Source: Pseudomonadota bacterium (GTDB taxonomy: Bacteria; Pseudomonadota; Alphaproteobacteria; Micavibrionales; UBA2020). From it: 64,000 bases of DNA. The notes under the pieces were generated by a model. That model saw only the letters and a list, made by a program, of their open reading frames with translations, made no database searches and was not told the DNA's origin. Numbering within the stretch: position 1 is the stretch's first letter; every line of letters starts with the position of its first letter. Below are positions 26,625 through 34,893 of the stretch, one piece after another. Position numbers and translations under genes: made by a program. The DNA lies in NCBI GenBank assembly GCA_023444705.1, contig JAEXMB010000095.1, forward strand, positions 1 to 64,000. Reading direction: 5' to 3'.

Positions 26625-28493
26625 ATGACACGTGCATTTGATGGAAAACTCGACACGAAACTGGCCGCGGAAATGAAAGCGGCGGGTTTTGAATACGGCC
26701 TGTCGATCGGGCGCCGCGCGCCGTTGCACAAGATGCACATCGACTGCATTCTAGAAATCGCACGCGCGGGGCTGAAGCCCGTCATTGTCATCGGCTCGGT
26801 CAATACGGCGGGTGACCCGCTCTATGATCCCTTGCGCAACCCACTGACGGTCGAAGCACAGATGCAACAGCTGCGCGACGCCTTGCCGCCCGAACTCTAT
26901 GCGCAATGCACCATCCTGACCTTGCCCGACCAGCAGGACGACGCTGTGTGGATGCAGAGCCTGAAAAAGCTGCTCGATGACAACGGCATGGCGGGCAAAG
27001 CGGTGATGCACTTCCGCGCCAAGGCGGCTGATGCTGCCACCACCTCTGCGGCGCGATGCAAGCCGCTGGGGGCATACAAGGAAAGCCTGATCGGGGCGGG
27101 CATCGGTGTGTGGCAGTCATATAACGAAAACCCGGCGGACGACAACATCAATGCGTCCGATATCCGTACCTTTAACCTCGCCGTACTCACCGACGCGCAA
27201 TATGCGCTGGCGCCGCATCTGGCGCGTATGGCGGAACAGGCGCGGGTCATGCGGCTGACCAATCCCGACGGCAAGGCGCTTGACAAGGCCGGCGTGCCGT
27301 TGACGATGCTCGATTTCAGCCTGGCGCGGCTTTACCGCGAAACCGGCACGCCTACGGGCGAGATCCTCAAGCGTGCGAAGCTGAACGGCACGGTCAGTCT
27401 TGAAAGCCTCACGGCGGCGGCGAAAGAAACGCTTGAACGTCTGAAGCGCGCGCCCATGATCATCAGCCCGCAATACGTGCAAGATTATGCGGGGCAGGGG
27501 TTTGAGCCTATTGCGGCAAGCGTGGGCGCATTTCAAAGCGGCGAAACTTTCAGCGAACTATTTTACGGAGATAATGACAACTTCGAAAAAAATACAGACC
27601 GCATCAAAGGCGCGCATGTCTATGTCGTGCAATCGACAGCCGCACCCGTGGGCGACAATATCCAGCACCTGCTGCACATGATCCATACGCTGAAATACTA
27701 TGGCGCAGAAAAAGTTACAGCTGTGCTGCCGTTTTCTGCCTATGCGCGCCAAGACCGCGCCTTTGGCCAGCGTTTTACTTCGGTGGGCGCTGACATGCTG
27801 CCCAGGCAGCTCAAGGCGGCGGGGGCTGACGCGGTGATGGGTGTAACCCTGCATTCCAAGGCCGCGATGGCATTCTACAGCGCTGCCTTTGGCAAGAATT
27901 TTAGCGCCATTTCCACGGCGCCCTTGCTGGCGCAACATCTCAAAGCGCTTGGCCTGTCTGCGGACAATGCGGTGGTCGGCGCCCCTGATGGCGGGGAGAA
28001 ACTGCACGACGAAGGTATCGCGCGCGCACGCGATGTGGGCCAGTCGCTCAGCGCCGCGTTCAATGACCGTGCAATGTTTAAAATCTCCAAGGTTCATACC
28101 TCGGCCAGCGAAACAAAAGTCACAGCCTTCAGCGGCGACGTGACGGGCAAGACGGCAGTGGTGGTCGATGACATGGTGGATGGCGGCTCGACCCTGATAA
28201 ATGCGGCGCGCGTGCTGAAGGCCAATGGCGCGAAAGAGGTGATCTGCTGCGTCACGCACGGTGTGCTGACTGCGGCGGGCGGCACGCCGGCACTGGTCAA
28301 ATTGCTGGGCGCGCAGGACGACAGGGGGGTGCCGCTGGTTGCGCGCTTTGTGGTGACGGACAGTGTGCCGGATGTTGCGGCCAAGGTCGCGGCACTGGCG
28401 CCGGAATTGCGCGCGCGTGTTGATGTTGTGCCGCTGGCGCCCTATCTGGCGCAGCAGATGCAGGCGCAGCACAAACAGCGCTTCGTGCGCTAG
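26625..28493 (+). CDS. Fused NMN adenylyltransferase / PRPP-synthetase-like protein
   Basis: 622 residues in two parts. Residues ~20-200 form a nucleotidylyltransferase domain. It has GRRAPLHKMHIDCI (29-42), matching the GRxxPxHxxH ATP-binding motif, and NASDIRTF near 175, matching the second (S/T)xxR motif, as expected for making NAD from NMN. Residues ~300-622 resemble PRPP synthetase: VYVVQSTAAPVGDNI, VLPFSAYARQDRAF, TLHSK, APDGGEK and the PRPP loop VVVDDMVDGGST near 511-522. Against bacterial Prs, the catalytic loop DKRR reads SKVH (Lys kept, second Arg replaced by His) and the SDGE ATP motif reads YGDNDN. Together with the upstream gene it could run ribose 5-phosphate to PRPP to NMN to NAD. 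The sugar substrate of the second domain is uncertain. AAAGG at 26611-26615 supports the start. Confidence 0.85.
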   Translation: MTRAFDGKLDTKLAAEMKAAGFEYGLSIGRRAPLHKMHIDCILEIARAGLKPVIVIGSVNTAGDPLYDPLRNPLTVEAQMQQLRDALPPELYAQCTILTLPDQQDDAVWMQSLKKLLDDNGMAGKAVMHFRAKAADAATTSAARCKPLGAYKESLIGAGIGVWQSYNENPADDNINASDIRTFNLAVLTDAQYALAPHLARMAEQARVMRLTNPDGKALDKAGVPLTMLDFSLARLYRETGTPTGEILKRAKLNGTVSLESLTAAAKETLERLKRAPMIISPQYVQDYAGQGFEPIAASVGAFQSGETFSELFYGDNDNFEKNTDRIKGAHVYVVQSTAAPVGDNIQHLLHMIHTLKYYGAEKVTAVLPFSAYARQDRAFGQRFTSVGADMLPRQLKAAGADAVMGVTLHSKAAMAFYSAAFGKNFSAISTAPLLAQHLKALGLSADNAVVGAPDGGEKLHDEGIARARDVGQSLSAAFNDRAMFKISKVHTSASETKVTAFSGDVTGKTAVVVDDMVDGGSTLINAARVLKANGAKEVICCVTHGVLTAAGGTPALVKLLGAQDDRGVPLVARFVVTDSVPDVAAKVAALAPELRARVDVVPLAPYLAQQMQAQHKQRFVR

Positions 28494-28497
28494 GGGA

Positions 28498-31485
28498 TCA
28501 GTAATCCCACTCCCAGAACAGGCCCGCACCCGCGCGCGCGTCCTGCCCGACCTCGCTTTCGACCTTGATATTGGGCGTCAGCTCGATCTGCAATTTGGCA
28601 TCGCCGCCTTTGTTGCCGCCGCCGACCTGCAGGTAGACGTTGTCCGACAGGTATTTTCCCGCACCGACCGATGTGCCGCCGTCTTCGGTGCTGTCGACGG
28701 ACAGATCGTCAAGGCCAAAGCCGCTGCGCAGTTTGCCAAGCGGATCAAGGCCCTGACCGCCGCCTGAAAAACGTTGCAATGTCTGCGCCATCTGGATCGC
28801 CTGCGTGGGCGAGATATTGGCGCGGTCCTTGCCAAACAGGATATGCGACAGCACGTCTTCCTGCGGCAGGGCGGGGTTGCTTGTGAACGTGACTTTGGGT
28901 TTTGACGCGCTGCCGCCCAGAACGACCTGAGCGGTAATGTCGTCGACCTTGGTTTCCGCAACGATGTCGAGATAAGGCGAGGGCGGAACGGCACCGATGA
29001 AGTCAAGACGCGCGCGCGCCAGCGTGAACTTGCGCCCGAACTCCTCATAGCGGCCGCGCAGGGATTGCAGGCTACCGTTGGCAACGGGGTCCTGTGCGGT
29101 GCCGCTGATGGCGATCTTGCCGCCAAATTCTGCATCAAGCCCCCAGCCGCGCACAAAAATCTGGCGCGGCATGTTGGCGGTCACGTCAAGCCTGAGCGCA
29201 TCTAGGCCGGGCAGGGAAGAGTCGCGGCTTTGTCTTTTTTCGACGACATTCAGCTGCGGCACAGACGAGCTGAACGTGGCAGGCAGGGTGATGTCGAGCC
29301 TGTCGCTGCCAATGGTGCCTGCCAGCAAATAGTTATTACGCTGCCCTGACAGGCGCAGGTCGGCATCAAGCACGCCATCAATTACCGGCATGGTCGATAC
29401 CACCGCCGCACTGCGCGTGAACGGGTCGATCGCGGACATTTTCAGCGTCGCATCGACCGGCCAGCTGGCGGGCGCAAGCGTCAGGCGGCCGCTGGCTGCA
29501 AGCTTGCCCTTTTTCGCATCGCGCGCGCTCAGGGTGTCAATGGCGATGGCGTCTTTATCAAAACGTGCCTTGAGCGTGATGTCCTGCAAGGCAATCCCCG
29601 TGCCGCTGTCGCGGAGTTTGCCGCCGGAAATGTTCAGCGTACCCGCGCTGACGGGCGCAAGGGGGTTGCCGCTGGCGCTGGCGTTGAGGTCGGTATCGCC
29701 GCTCAGGGTCAGGCCCACGGGCAGAAAACCCGATAGCGCCGAAAGGTTGCCGCGCAACGCCGCCGTGGCATCCAGCCCTGTATCGGGCAAGGCGAAAGCG
29801 AAGGGATTGAGCGACAGCGTTATCGGCATGCGCGCGCTGATGTTGCCGCTGCGCAGGGCGCGGCTGTTGATCTTGGCGTCAAGGCGGGCCATGCCCTCGG
29901 CAATGCCCGCGGTGATATCGATGGACAGGGCGGGCGTGCCTTTGGGCAGGTTTGTGGGCGTAACGTGCGTGCTGGCCGCGATGACGGGGGCCGCCATGCT
30001 GCCCTTGGCGGTGATTGTGGTTTTCTCAAGCCGCAGGGGGGGTAGGCCACCTGCAAACAGCGGCCCTTGCAGACGGTCGGGGCGCAAGGCCGCGCTTGCC
30101 AGCGCAAGGTCCAGCGTCTGCATATCAATGCGGCCCGCTAGTGTCAGCTTGCCCGCTTTGCCAGCTGTGAGTGTGCTGTCGAGGTCTTCGACGCGCCAGT
30201 TTTCGCCGCTGTCGTCAAACAGCAGATTGGCACTGGCGGCGAGGGTGCTGTTGCTGAGCGCGTCTTTGGCGGACAGCGTGATGCTGCGGCTGCCATCGGG
30301 CGCGCCTGCAATCGGTGTTGTCGACAGCTTGACATCGCGCAGGTCGGCCAGATCGTGGCGCAGACGTCCGATGGCGAGGTTCAGCGTGGGGCCGTCAAAC
30401 GACAGCGACGCATCCAGCGTTTCCTTGACCGGCACGGCATCGACTTGCGGTGCGAATTTCGCCAGCTCGCCAAAGTTGATTGCGGCGTCAAGCGCACCAG
30501 CCCACGTACCGTCGTCTTTCTGGCCAATATTGCCCTTGGCTTTTACACCGGGGCCGTCGGCGACAATGTCGCGGACGTCCAGATGCGCGCCGCGCTGGCG
30601 CAGGTTTGCGCTCAGGGAAACCGCCGCGTTGTCAGGCAGTGGCGCATGCAGCGAAAACGCCAGCGGCTCTTCGTCCTGCGCGGTGCGCGGCAGGGCCAGT
30701 TGCGCGCTCACGCTTTGGCTGAAGGTCGGCGTCGCCACGCTCAGGTCGTCGATGACGATGGCGGGGTGTTCGCCCTGCAAAACCAGCCGTGCGCGCAGCT
30801 CGCTGTCAAGACGTGAGTCGTCTTCGAGCAATCCGGTGGTGGAAAAAGACGCCTGCGTATACAAACCGTCTTCGCTTTTTTCCGCCAGCAGGCGCAGGCT
30901 GGGCGACAGGACGGTTTGCGCCGTGCCGTCGCTGCCGATCATGGCCAGCTGGTTGATATGCAGGCCGTCAACAACGATGCGGCGCAGGGGCAGGCTGTCG
31001 AGCGTCTCTGCCAGCATTGCCGCATCGGGCAAGAGCGGGGCGGGTGCGCTGTCGTCGGGCGCGGCAGGCGCTGGCGCGGATGTTTCATGCACCAGCAGGC
31101 TGCGCACGCGCAGGTCAAGGCGCAACTCGCCATGCAGCAATCCGGCCAGTGCAGGGGTGAGCAGGATATTCTCGGCAACGATATAAGGCGCGCCGTTTTC
31201 CTGCACGCTCAGGCGTGACAGCGCAAGCTGGCTGGCGCCAAGGGCGCGCAGGCGGCCGACTTCGATCGTATAGCCGCTGTCTTGCGTCACTGCGCTCAGT
31301 TGTGCCGACAGCCATTTTTGCCCGGGCGCGGTCGAGGTCAGCACAAAGGCGCCGAGCGTCAGCACAATAAACGACACCATCAGCAATAGCATGACCACAC
31401 TGGCCAGCGACAGCAGGCAGGCGAACAGCCAGCGCAAGGGGCGCGGCAGGGCGGGGATGTGCGCGGGCGTAAAGGGCAGTTTCAT
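28498..31485 (-). CDS. tamB: TamB-family translocation/assembly protein
   Basis: 995 residues. A single N-terminal membrane anchor (LLSLASVVMLLLMVSFIVLTLGAFVL) is followed by a long series of beta-strand repeats and the C-terminal DUF490 domain. Its signatures include VGSASKPKVTFTS-like FTSNPALPQEDVLSHILFGK and a final outer-membrane-type strand ending in aromatic residues (FWEWDY). TamB spans the periplasm as a hydrophobic groove and works with TamA in outer-membrane protein or lipid transport. Many homologues are 1200-1500 residues, so this one is short. Its ATG overlaps the tamA stop by one base, and its 3' end is convergent with the NMNAT/Prs gene, four bases away. Confidence 0.9.
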   Translation of the reverse strand: MKLPFTPAHIPALPRPLRWLFACLLSLASVVMLLLMVSFIVLTLGAFVLTSTAPGQKWLSAQLSAVTQDSGYTIEVGRLRALGASQLALSRLSVQENGAPYIVAENILLTPALAGLLHGELRLDLRVRSLLVHETSAPAPAAPDDSAPAPLLPDAAMLAETLDSLPLRRIVVDGLHINQLAMIGSDGTAQTVLSPSLRLLAEKSEDGLYTQASFSTTGLLEDDSRLDSELRARLVLQGEHPAIVIDDLSVATPTFSQSVSAQLALPRTAQDEEPLAFSLHAPLPDNAAVSLSANLRQRGAHLDVRDIVADGPGVKAKGNIGQKDDGTWAGALDAAINFGELAKFAPQVDAVPVKETLDASLSFDGPTLNLAIGRLRHDLADLRDVKLSTTPIAGAPDGSRSITLSAKDALSNSTLAASANLLFDDSGENWRVEDLDSTLTAGKAGKLTLAGRIDMQTLDLALASAALRPDRLQGPLFAGGLPPLRLEKTTITAKGSMAAPVIAASTHVTPTNLPKGTPALSIDITAGIAEGMARLDAKINSRALRSGNISARMPITLSLNPFAFALPDTGLDATAALRGNLSALSGFLPVGLTLSGDTDLNASASGNPLAPVSAGTLNISGGKLRDSGTGIALQDITLKARFDKDAIAIDTLSARDAKKGKLAASGRLTLAPASWPVDATLKMSAIDPFTRSAAVVSTMPVIDGVLDADLRLSGQRNNYLLAGTIGSDRLDITLPATFSSSVPQLNVVEKRQSRDSSLPGLDALRLDVTANMPRQIFVRGWGLDAEFGGKIAISGTAQDPVANGSLQSLRGRYEEFGRKFTLARARLDFIGAVPPSPYLDIVAETKVDDITAQVVLGGSASKPKVTFTSNPALPQEDVLSHILFGKDRANISPTQAIQMAQTLQRFSGGGQGLDPLGKLRSGFGLDDLSVDSTEDGGTSVGAGKYLSDNVYLQVGGGNKGGDAKLQIELTPNIKVESEVGQDARAGAGLFWEWDY

Positions 31486-33293
31486 CAGAACGCCTGCCCG
31501 AGGCTGATGTAGAACTGCACCTTGTCGGCGGTTTGGTCCTGATTGTTGAGCGGCGTTGCGATGTCAAAGCGGATGGGGCCGACGGCCGTGTAGTAGCGCA
31601 GGCCCACGCCCGCGCCGACGGAAGTTTGCGAAAAGTCAGGCGTGCTTTCCTCGGTCAGGCTGCCGGCATCGACGAAGGCGACGGCGCCGTAATCCTCGTT
31701 GAACTTGTGGCGCAGCTCGACGCTACCTTCGGCCACGCCGCGCCCGCCGGTGGGGTCGCCGTTGCGCTGCGGGCCGATCGACTGATAGGCAAAGCCGCGC
31801 ACCGACCCGCTGCCGCCGGTGTAAAAACGCTCATCCGCGGGCACATCGGCCAGCGTCGCGCCCTGGATGGCGCCGAGCTTGCCGCGCAAGGCCAGCACCG
31901 TATCGTCGCCGATGGGCTGGTAGCGCCGCACTGTGGCCGACATCTTCACAAACGGCGCTGCGGAGCCGAGGGTATTGAAGTAAGGCTCGGCCTCCGCCTC
32001 AAGGAACCAGCCGCGCCTGGCGTCGAGCGGATTGTTGCGGCTGTCATAGGCGATGGTTTGGGGAAAGGAGATCAGGCCGAAGTCTTTTTGTTCGAGCGTC
32101 AGATTGTCGTCGATCTGGCTGTAGGTGAAGTTGACGCCTGTACTGACGCTTAGGCGGCGCGTCAGCGTGCGGCTGACGGCAGCACCCGCACTGATTGATT
32201 TGCTTTCGTAGGCATCGGTGTCTTCTTTTTTGATGCCTGCGTTAAGTAACAGCTTTTGGTCGTCACGCAGAAAGAAAGGCGAGGTCAGCGTGGATTGCAG
32301 GCTTTGCTCGATCGACGACAGCTTCAGAACCACATCCAGCAACTCCGCCCCGCCGAGCAGGTTGCGGTGCTTCCAGCCCAGCGACAGGCCCGGCCCTTCG
32401 TCGCTGTAATAGGTCAGGCCGGCATTAAAGCTGCGGTGGGGGCGTTCGGTGACCTTGACGGTCATGTCAACGGCACCGTCCTTGCCGGGCTTTTTCGGCA
32501 TGACAATATCAACGCCGGAAAACAGCCCGCTTTGAAACAGCGCGCCGCGCAGGTCTTCGACCTTGCTCTGGCGAAAGCAATCGCCCGCATCCCACGGTAC
32601 GTTCTTTTGCAGGTAAGATTCATTCACCGTCTGCTGTCCGGTGAAGGTGACCGCGCCCAGCTTGGCCTCGGGCCCTTGCGACAGCATGAATTCAAGGTCC
32701 GCCGTCTTGCGCTTGCGGTCGATGACGGCGGTATGGTCGATGGTGGTGCCATAGCGGCAGCTGTGACGGTCAAGGCGCTTTTGCACGTCCTCTTTCGTCT
32801 CCAGTACCGTTTTCGCATCCAGCGGCAGGCCCTTGAGGTCGGCCAGCATGGCAAGGTCTTTGCGCTCGCGTTCGTCGGGGTTACCGCCCTTGATGCTGAC
32901 TTTGGCGATGCTATAGCGCGTGCCAGGGTCGAGCGCGAAGGCACCGTCCCATGTCTGCTTGCTGGGGGTAAAGGCGACGGTGCCGTCGTAGTAGCCGAGC
33001 GAGTGCAGCTTTTCGGTCATATGCTGGCGCATGGTTTCGCCCGCCTGCTGGGCGGCGGCGTCGACCTGCTTGTCGTCTTCGGGCAGGGTGATGGTTTTGG
33101 TTTCGTCCTTGAAATAGCTTTCGATGTCGCGGGCGATGTCTTCGTCGGCGGGTAGTCCGGTCAGGCTGTAATCGGGGCTGAAGAACATGCGGTCCAGACA
33201 GCCTGCCAGCATCAGGCACAGCAACAGCACGACGGCCAGCGCGAACGGCTGGCGGCAACGGGGCGTGCGGTGATGATCGATGCGGTGGCTCAT
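31485..33293 (-). CDS. tamA: TamA-family Omp85 protein with a lipoprotein signal
   Basis: 602 residues. Three N-terminal POTRA-like domains (about 40-260, with strand patterns such as YSIAKVSIKGGNPDE and LGAVTFTGQQTVNESYLQ) precede a C-terminal 16-strand Omp85 barrel with the hallmark FYTGGSGSVRGFAYQSIGP and the final strand VQFYISLGQAF. TamA is the outer-membrane partner of TamB. Unusually the signal ends LMLAGC, a good lipobox with Cys32 and +2 Leu, so the mature N-terminus may be lipidated. The ATG at 33293 (MSHRIDHH) is chosen because it gives a proper signal peptide; the frame is open to 33359. It is co-transcribed with tamB. Confidence 0.9.
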   Translation of the reverse strand: MSHRIDHHRTPRCRQPFALAVVLLLCLMLAGCLDRMFFSPDYSLTGLPADEDIARDIESYFKDETKTITLPEDDKQVDAAAQQAGETMRQHMTEKLHSLGYYDGTVAFTPSKQTWDGAFALDPGTRYSIAKVSIKGGNPDERERKDLAMLADLKGLPLDAKTVLETKEDVQKRLDRHSCRYGTTIDHTAVIDRKRKTADLEFMLSQGPEAKLGAVTFTGQQTVNESYLQKNVPWDAGDCFRQSKVEDLRGALFQSGLFSGVDIVMPKKPGKDGAVDMTVKVTERPHRSFNAGLTYYSDEGPGLSLGWKHRNLLGGAELLDVVLKLSSIEQSLQSTLTSPFFLRDDQKLLLNAGIKKEDTDAYESKSISAGAAVSRTLTRRLSVSTGVNFTYSQIDDNLTLEQKDFGLISFPQTIAYDSRNNPLDARRGWFLEAEAEPYFNTLGSAAPFVKMSATVRRYQPIGDDTVLALRGKLGAIQGATLADVPADERFYTGGSGSVRGFAYQSIGPQRNGDPTGGRGVAEGSVELRHKFNEDYGAVAFVDAGSLTEESTPDFSQTSVGAGVGLRYYTAVGPIRFDIATPLNNQDQTADKVQFYISLGQAF

Positions 33294-33348
33294 GATGAAA
33301 CCCTTATAACGCAAAAGGCAGGCTAACCCTATGGGAAAGATCGTTAAA

Positions 33349-33380
33349 TTGACATACACAGTGTGGCGCGCGGGTATAAA
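33349..33380 (+). promoter_or_regulatory. Possible promoter in the divergent tamA/DUF2147 gap
   Basis: TTGACA at 33349-33354 and TATAAA at 33375-33380 are both near-consensus, but the 20-base spacing is long. The 200-base region 33294-33494 separates tamA (minus) from the DUF2147-like gene (plus) and should hold promoters for both. I see no other strong signal. Confidence 0.3.
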
Positions 33381-33494
33381 ATTATGAAAAAATAAAAAGC
33401 AGCCACCTTCAGGTTGTCTGCGGGGGCCGGCGGATTTAAGATATGATCCTGTTTTAATTCAAGATTCCCTGCCAGCAGGGGGCGAGAGGAAAAG

Positions 33495-34001
33495 ATGCCA
33501 CGCAAGACTTCGCGCGCGCACCATCACCGCGCTGGCGCCGTAGCGGCCGCCACCCTTGTTTTCGCGCCTTCCGCCGGTGCCGATGAGGCTCCCCGCGCAC
33601 CCGCGCTGACGCAGGGCGAGACCTGGTGGTATTCGCAAAGTCTGAATTCCGTGCTGGCGTTTCGTCCTTGCCCCGAGCGTAATTTATGCGCGCGCATCGT
33701 CTGGCACGCGGCGCACGACCGCCGCCTTGCCGATACGTTCGAGCCACAACAGCGCGGCGCACCGCCCGCCAATGTCTGCAACTATCACCTGCAGGCACAG
33801 TTCAATCGCGTCAATGCCAACCGCTGGGATGGCCACCTTGCTATCCCGCGCCGCAACCTGAGTGCGGGGCTTCGCCTTGAGGTGCGCAGCGCCGCGGAAA
33901 TCCGCCTGCACGCGCGCGCGGGCCTGCTGTTTCGCAGCGAAACCTTGCGCAACGTCCCCGTGGGCGACGCGCGTTACGCCAACTGCCGCCCTGTGCGCTA
34001 A
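33495..34001 (+). CDS. DUF2147-like periplasmic protein
   Basis: 168 residues with a basic N-terminus and Ala-rich signal peptide (GAVAAATLVFAPSAGADE, cleavage near residue 29). The mature part begins with a Trp-rich turn (GETWWYSQSLNSVLAFRPCPERNLCARIVW), matching the V(L)xIxxCxxxLCGRIVW pattern of DUF2147. Two Cys in that motif plus later ones (NVCNYHL, YANCRP) suggest disulfides. The family is periplasmic and of unknown function. A GAGAGG ribosome-binding site lies just before the ATG at 33495. Confidence 0.7.
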   Translation: MPRKTSRAHHHRAGAVAAATLVFAPSAGADEAPRAPALTQGETWWYSQSLNSVLAFRPCPERNLCARIVWHAAHDRRLADTFEPQQRGAPPANVCNYHLQAQFNRVNANRWDGHLAIPRRNLSAGLRLEVRSAAEIRLHARAGLLFRSETLRNVPVGDARYANCRPVR

Positions 34002-34029
34002 CGTCATCGAAAGCCCGCGCTGATCCCCC

Positions 34030-34893
34030 ATGTTTGAAACCCGCCTGATCGACGTCGCCGGATTGCCTTTTCCGTGCCGCATTGCCGCCACGGTCTTTGC
34101 ACCGCAGGAGCAAAGCCGCGGCGTTGTGCTGGCCGTGCATGGCCTCTCGCGGCAAAAGCGCGACTTCGACGATATGGCGGTATATCTGGCGCAGAGCGGC
34201 TATACGGTTTATTGCGTCGATGTGCCCGGGCGCGGCGGCAGCAGCTGGTTGCCATCTGCGGATGATTACAATCTTGATACCTACGCCCGCGTGCTGGCCG
34301 CGCTGATCGACCAGCAGGGCTGGGGGCGCGTGCATTGGGTGGGTAGCTCGATGGGCGGGCTGATCGCCATGACTTTGCCCGCGATTGATCGCGCGGATGT
34401 GCTGCGCAGCCTGACGCTGATCGATGTCACGCATAAACCCAATGCCGCGGCTTGCGCGCGCATTGCCTCTTATATGCCCGATACGCTGCCGCTGATCACG
34501 GACCGTGCGGCCTATCTGGCCTTCGTCAAGCAAAACCTGCCGCTTGGCCCCGTCGGCGAGGACGTCTGGGCGCGCTTTGCCGATCATCAGCTGGTGGCCG
34601 TGCCGGGCGGGTATGTCGCGCACTTTGACCCCAACCTTGTGCCATTGGCAAAGCAGGTGCTGGCCGAAGGGATTGATCTGACGCAGGGTGTGGCCGCGCT
34701 TGATTGTCCGCTGTCGCTGGTGGCGGGGGAAATCTCCGACCTGTGCGGCGCGCGCGAAATTGCCGACCTGAAAGCAATCAAGCCGGACATGCCGGTATTT
34801 ATCTGCGCAGGTGCGGGGCATATTCCGGCACTTGCCGATGATGCCAGCAATGCCTTCATCGCGGCCTTCCTGCATGATGCGGAGGCCGCATGA
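34030..34893 (+). CDS. Alpha/beta-fold hydrolase
   Basis: 287 residues of the alpha/beta hydrolase fold. Oxyanion-region VLAVHGLSRQKRDFD, VDVPGRGGSSW, the nucleophile elbow GSSMGG with the catalytic Ser near residue 112, and a late GHIPALADDASNAF carrying the catalytic His. No signal peptide, so cytosolic. Substrate cannot be read from the sequence. Its stop overlaps the start of the AsmA-like gene (ATGA), so the two are translated together; why a hydrolase is coupled to an envelope protein is not obvious. Confidence 0.85.
   Translation: MFETRLIDVAGLPFPCRIAATVFAPQEQSRGVVLAVHGLSRQKRDFDDMAVYLAQSGYTVYCVDVPGRGGSSWLPSADDYNLDTYARVLAALIDQQGWGRVHWVGSSMGGLIAMTLPAIDRADVLRSLTLIDVTHKPNAAACARIASYMPDTLPLITDRAAYLAFVKQNLPLGPVGEDVWARFADHQLVAVPGGYVAHFDPNLVPLAKQVLAEGIDLTQGVAALDCPLSLVAGEISDLCGAREIADLKAIKPDMPVFICAGAGHIPALADDASNAFIAAFLHDAEAA

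Noticed and set aside
24746..28500. Prophage remnant around the NAD-salvage genes
   Set aside because: No integrase, structural, lysis or attachment-site sequence is visible; flanking genes are chromosomal macAB and tamAB.
29390..31186. 598-residue frame antisense to tamB
   Set aside because: Ser/Arg/Ala-rich low-complexity translation opposite a clear TamB.
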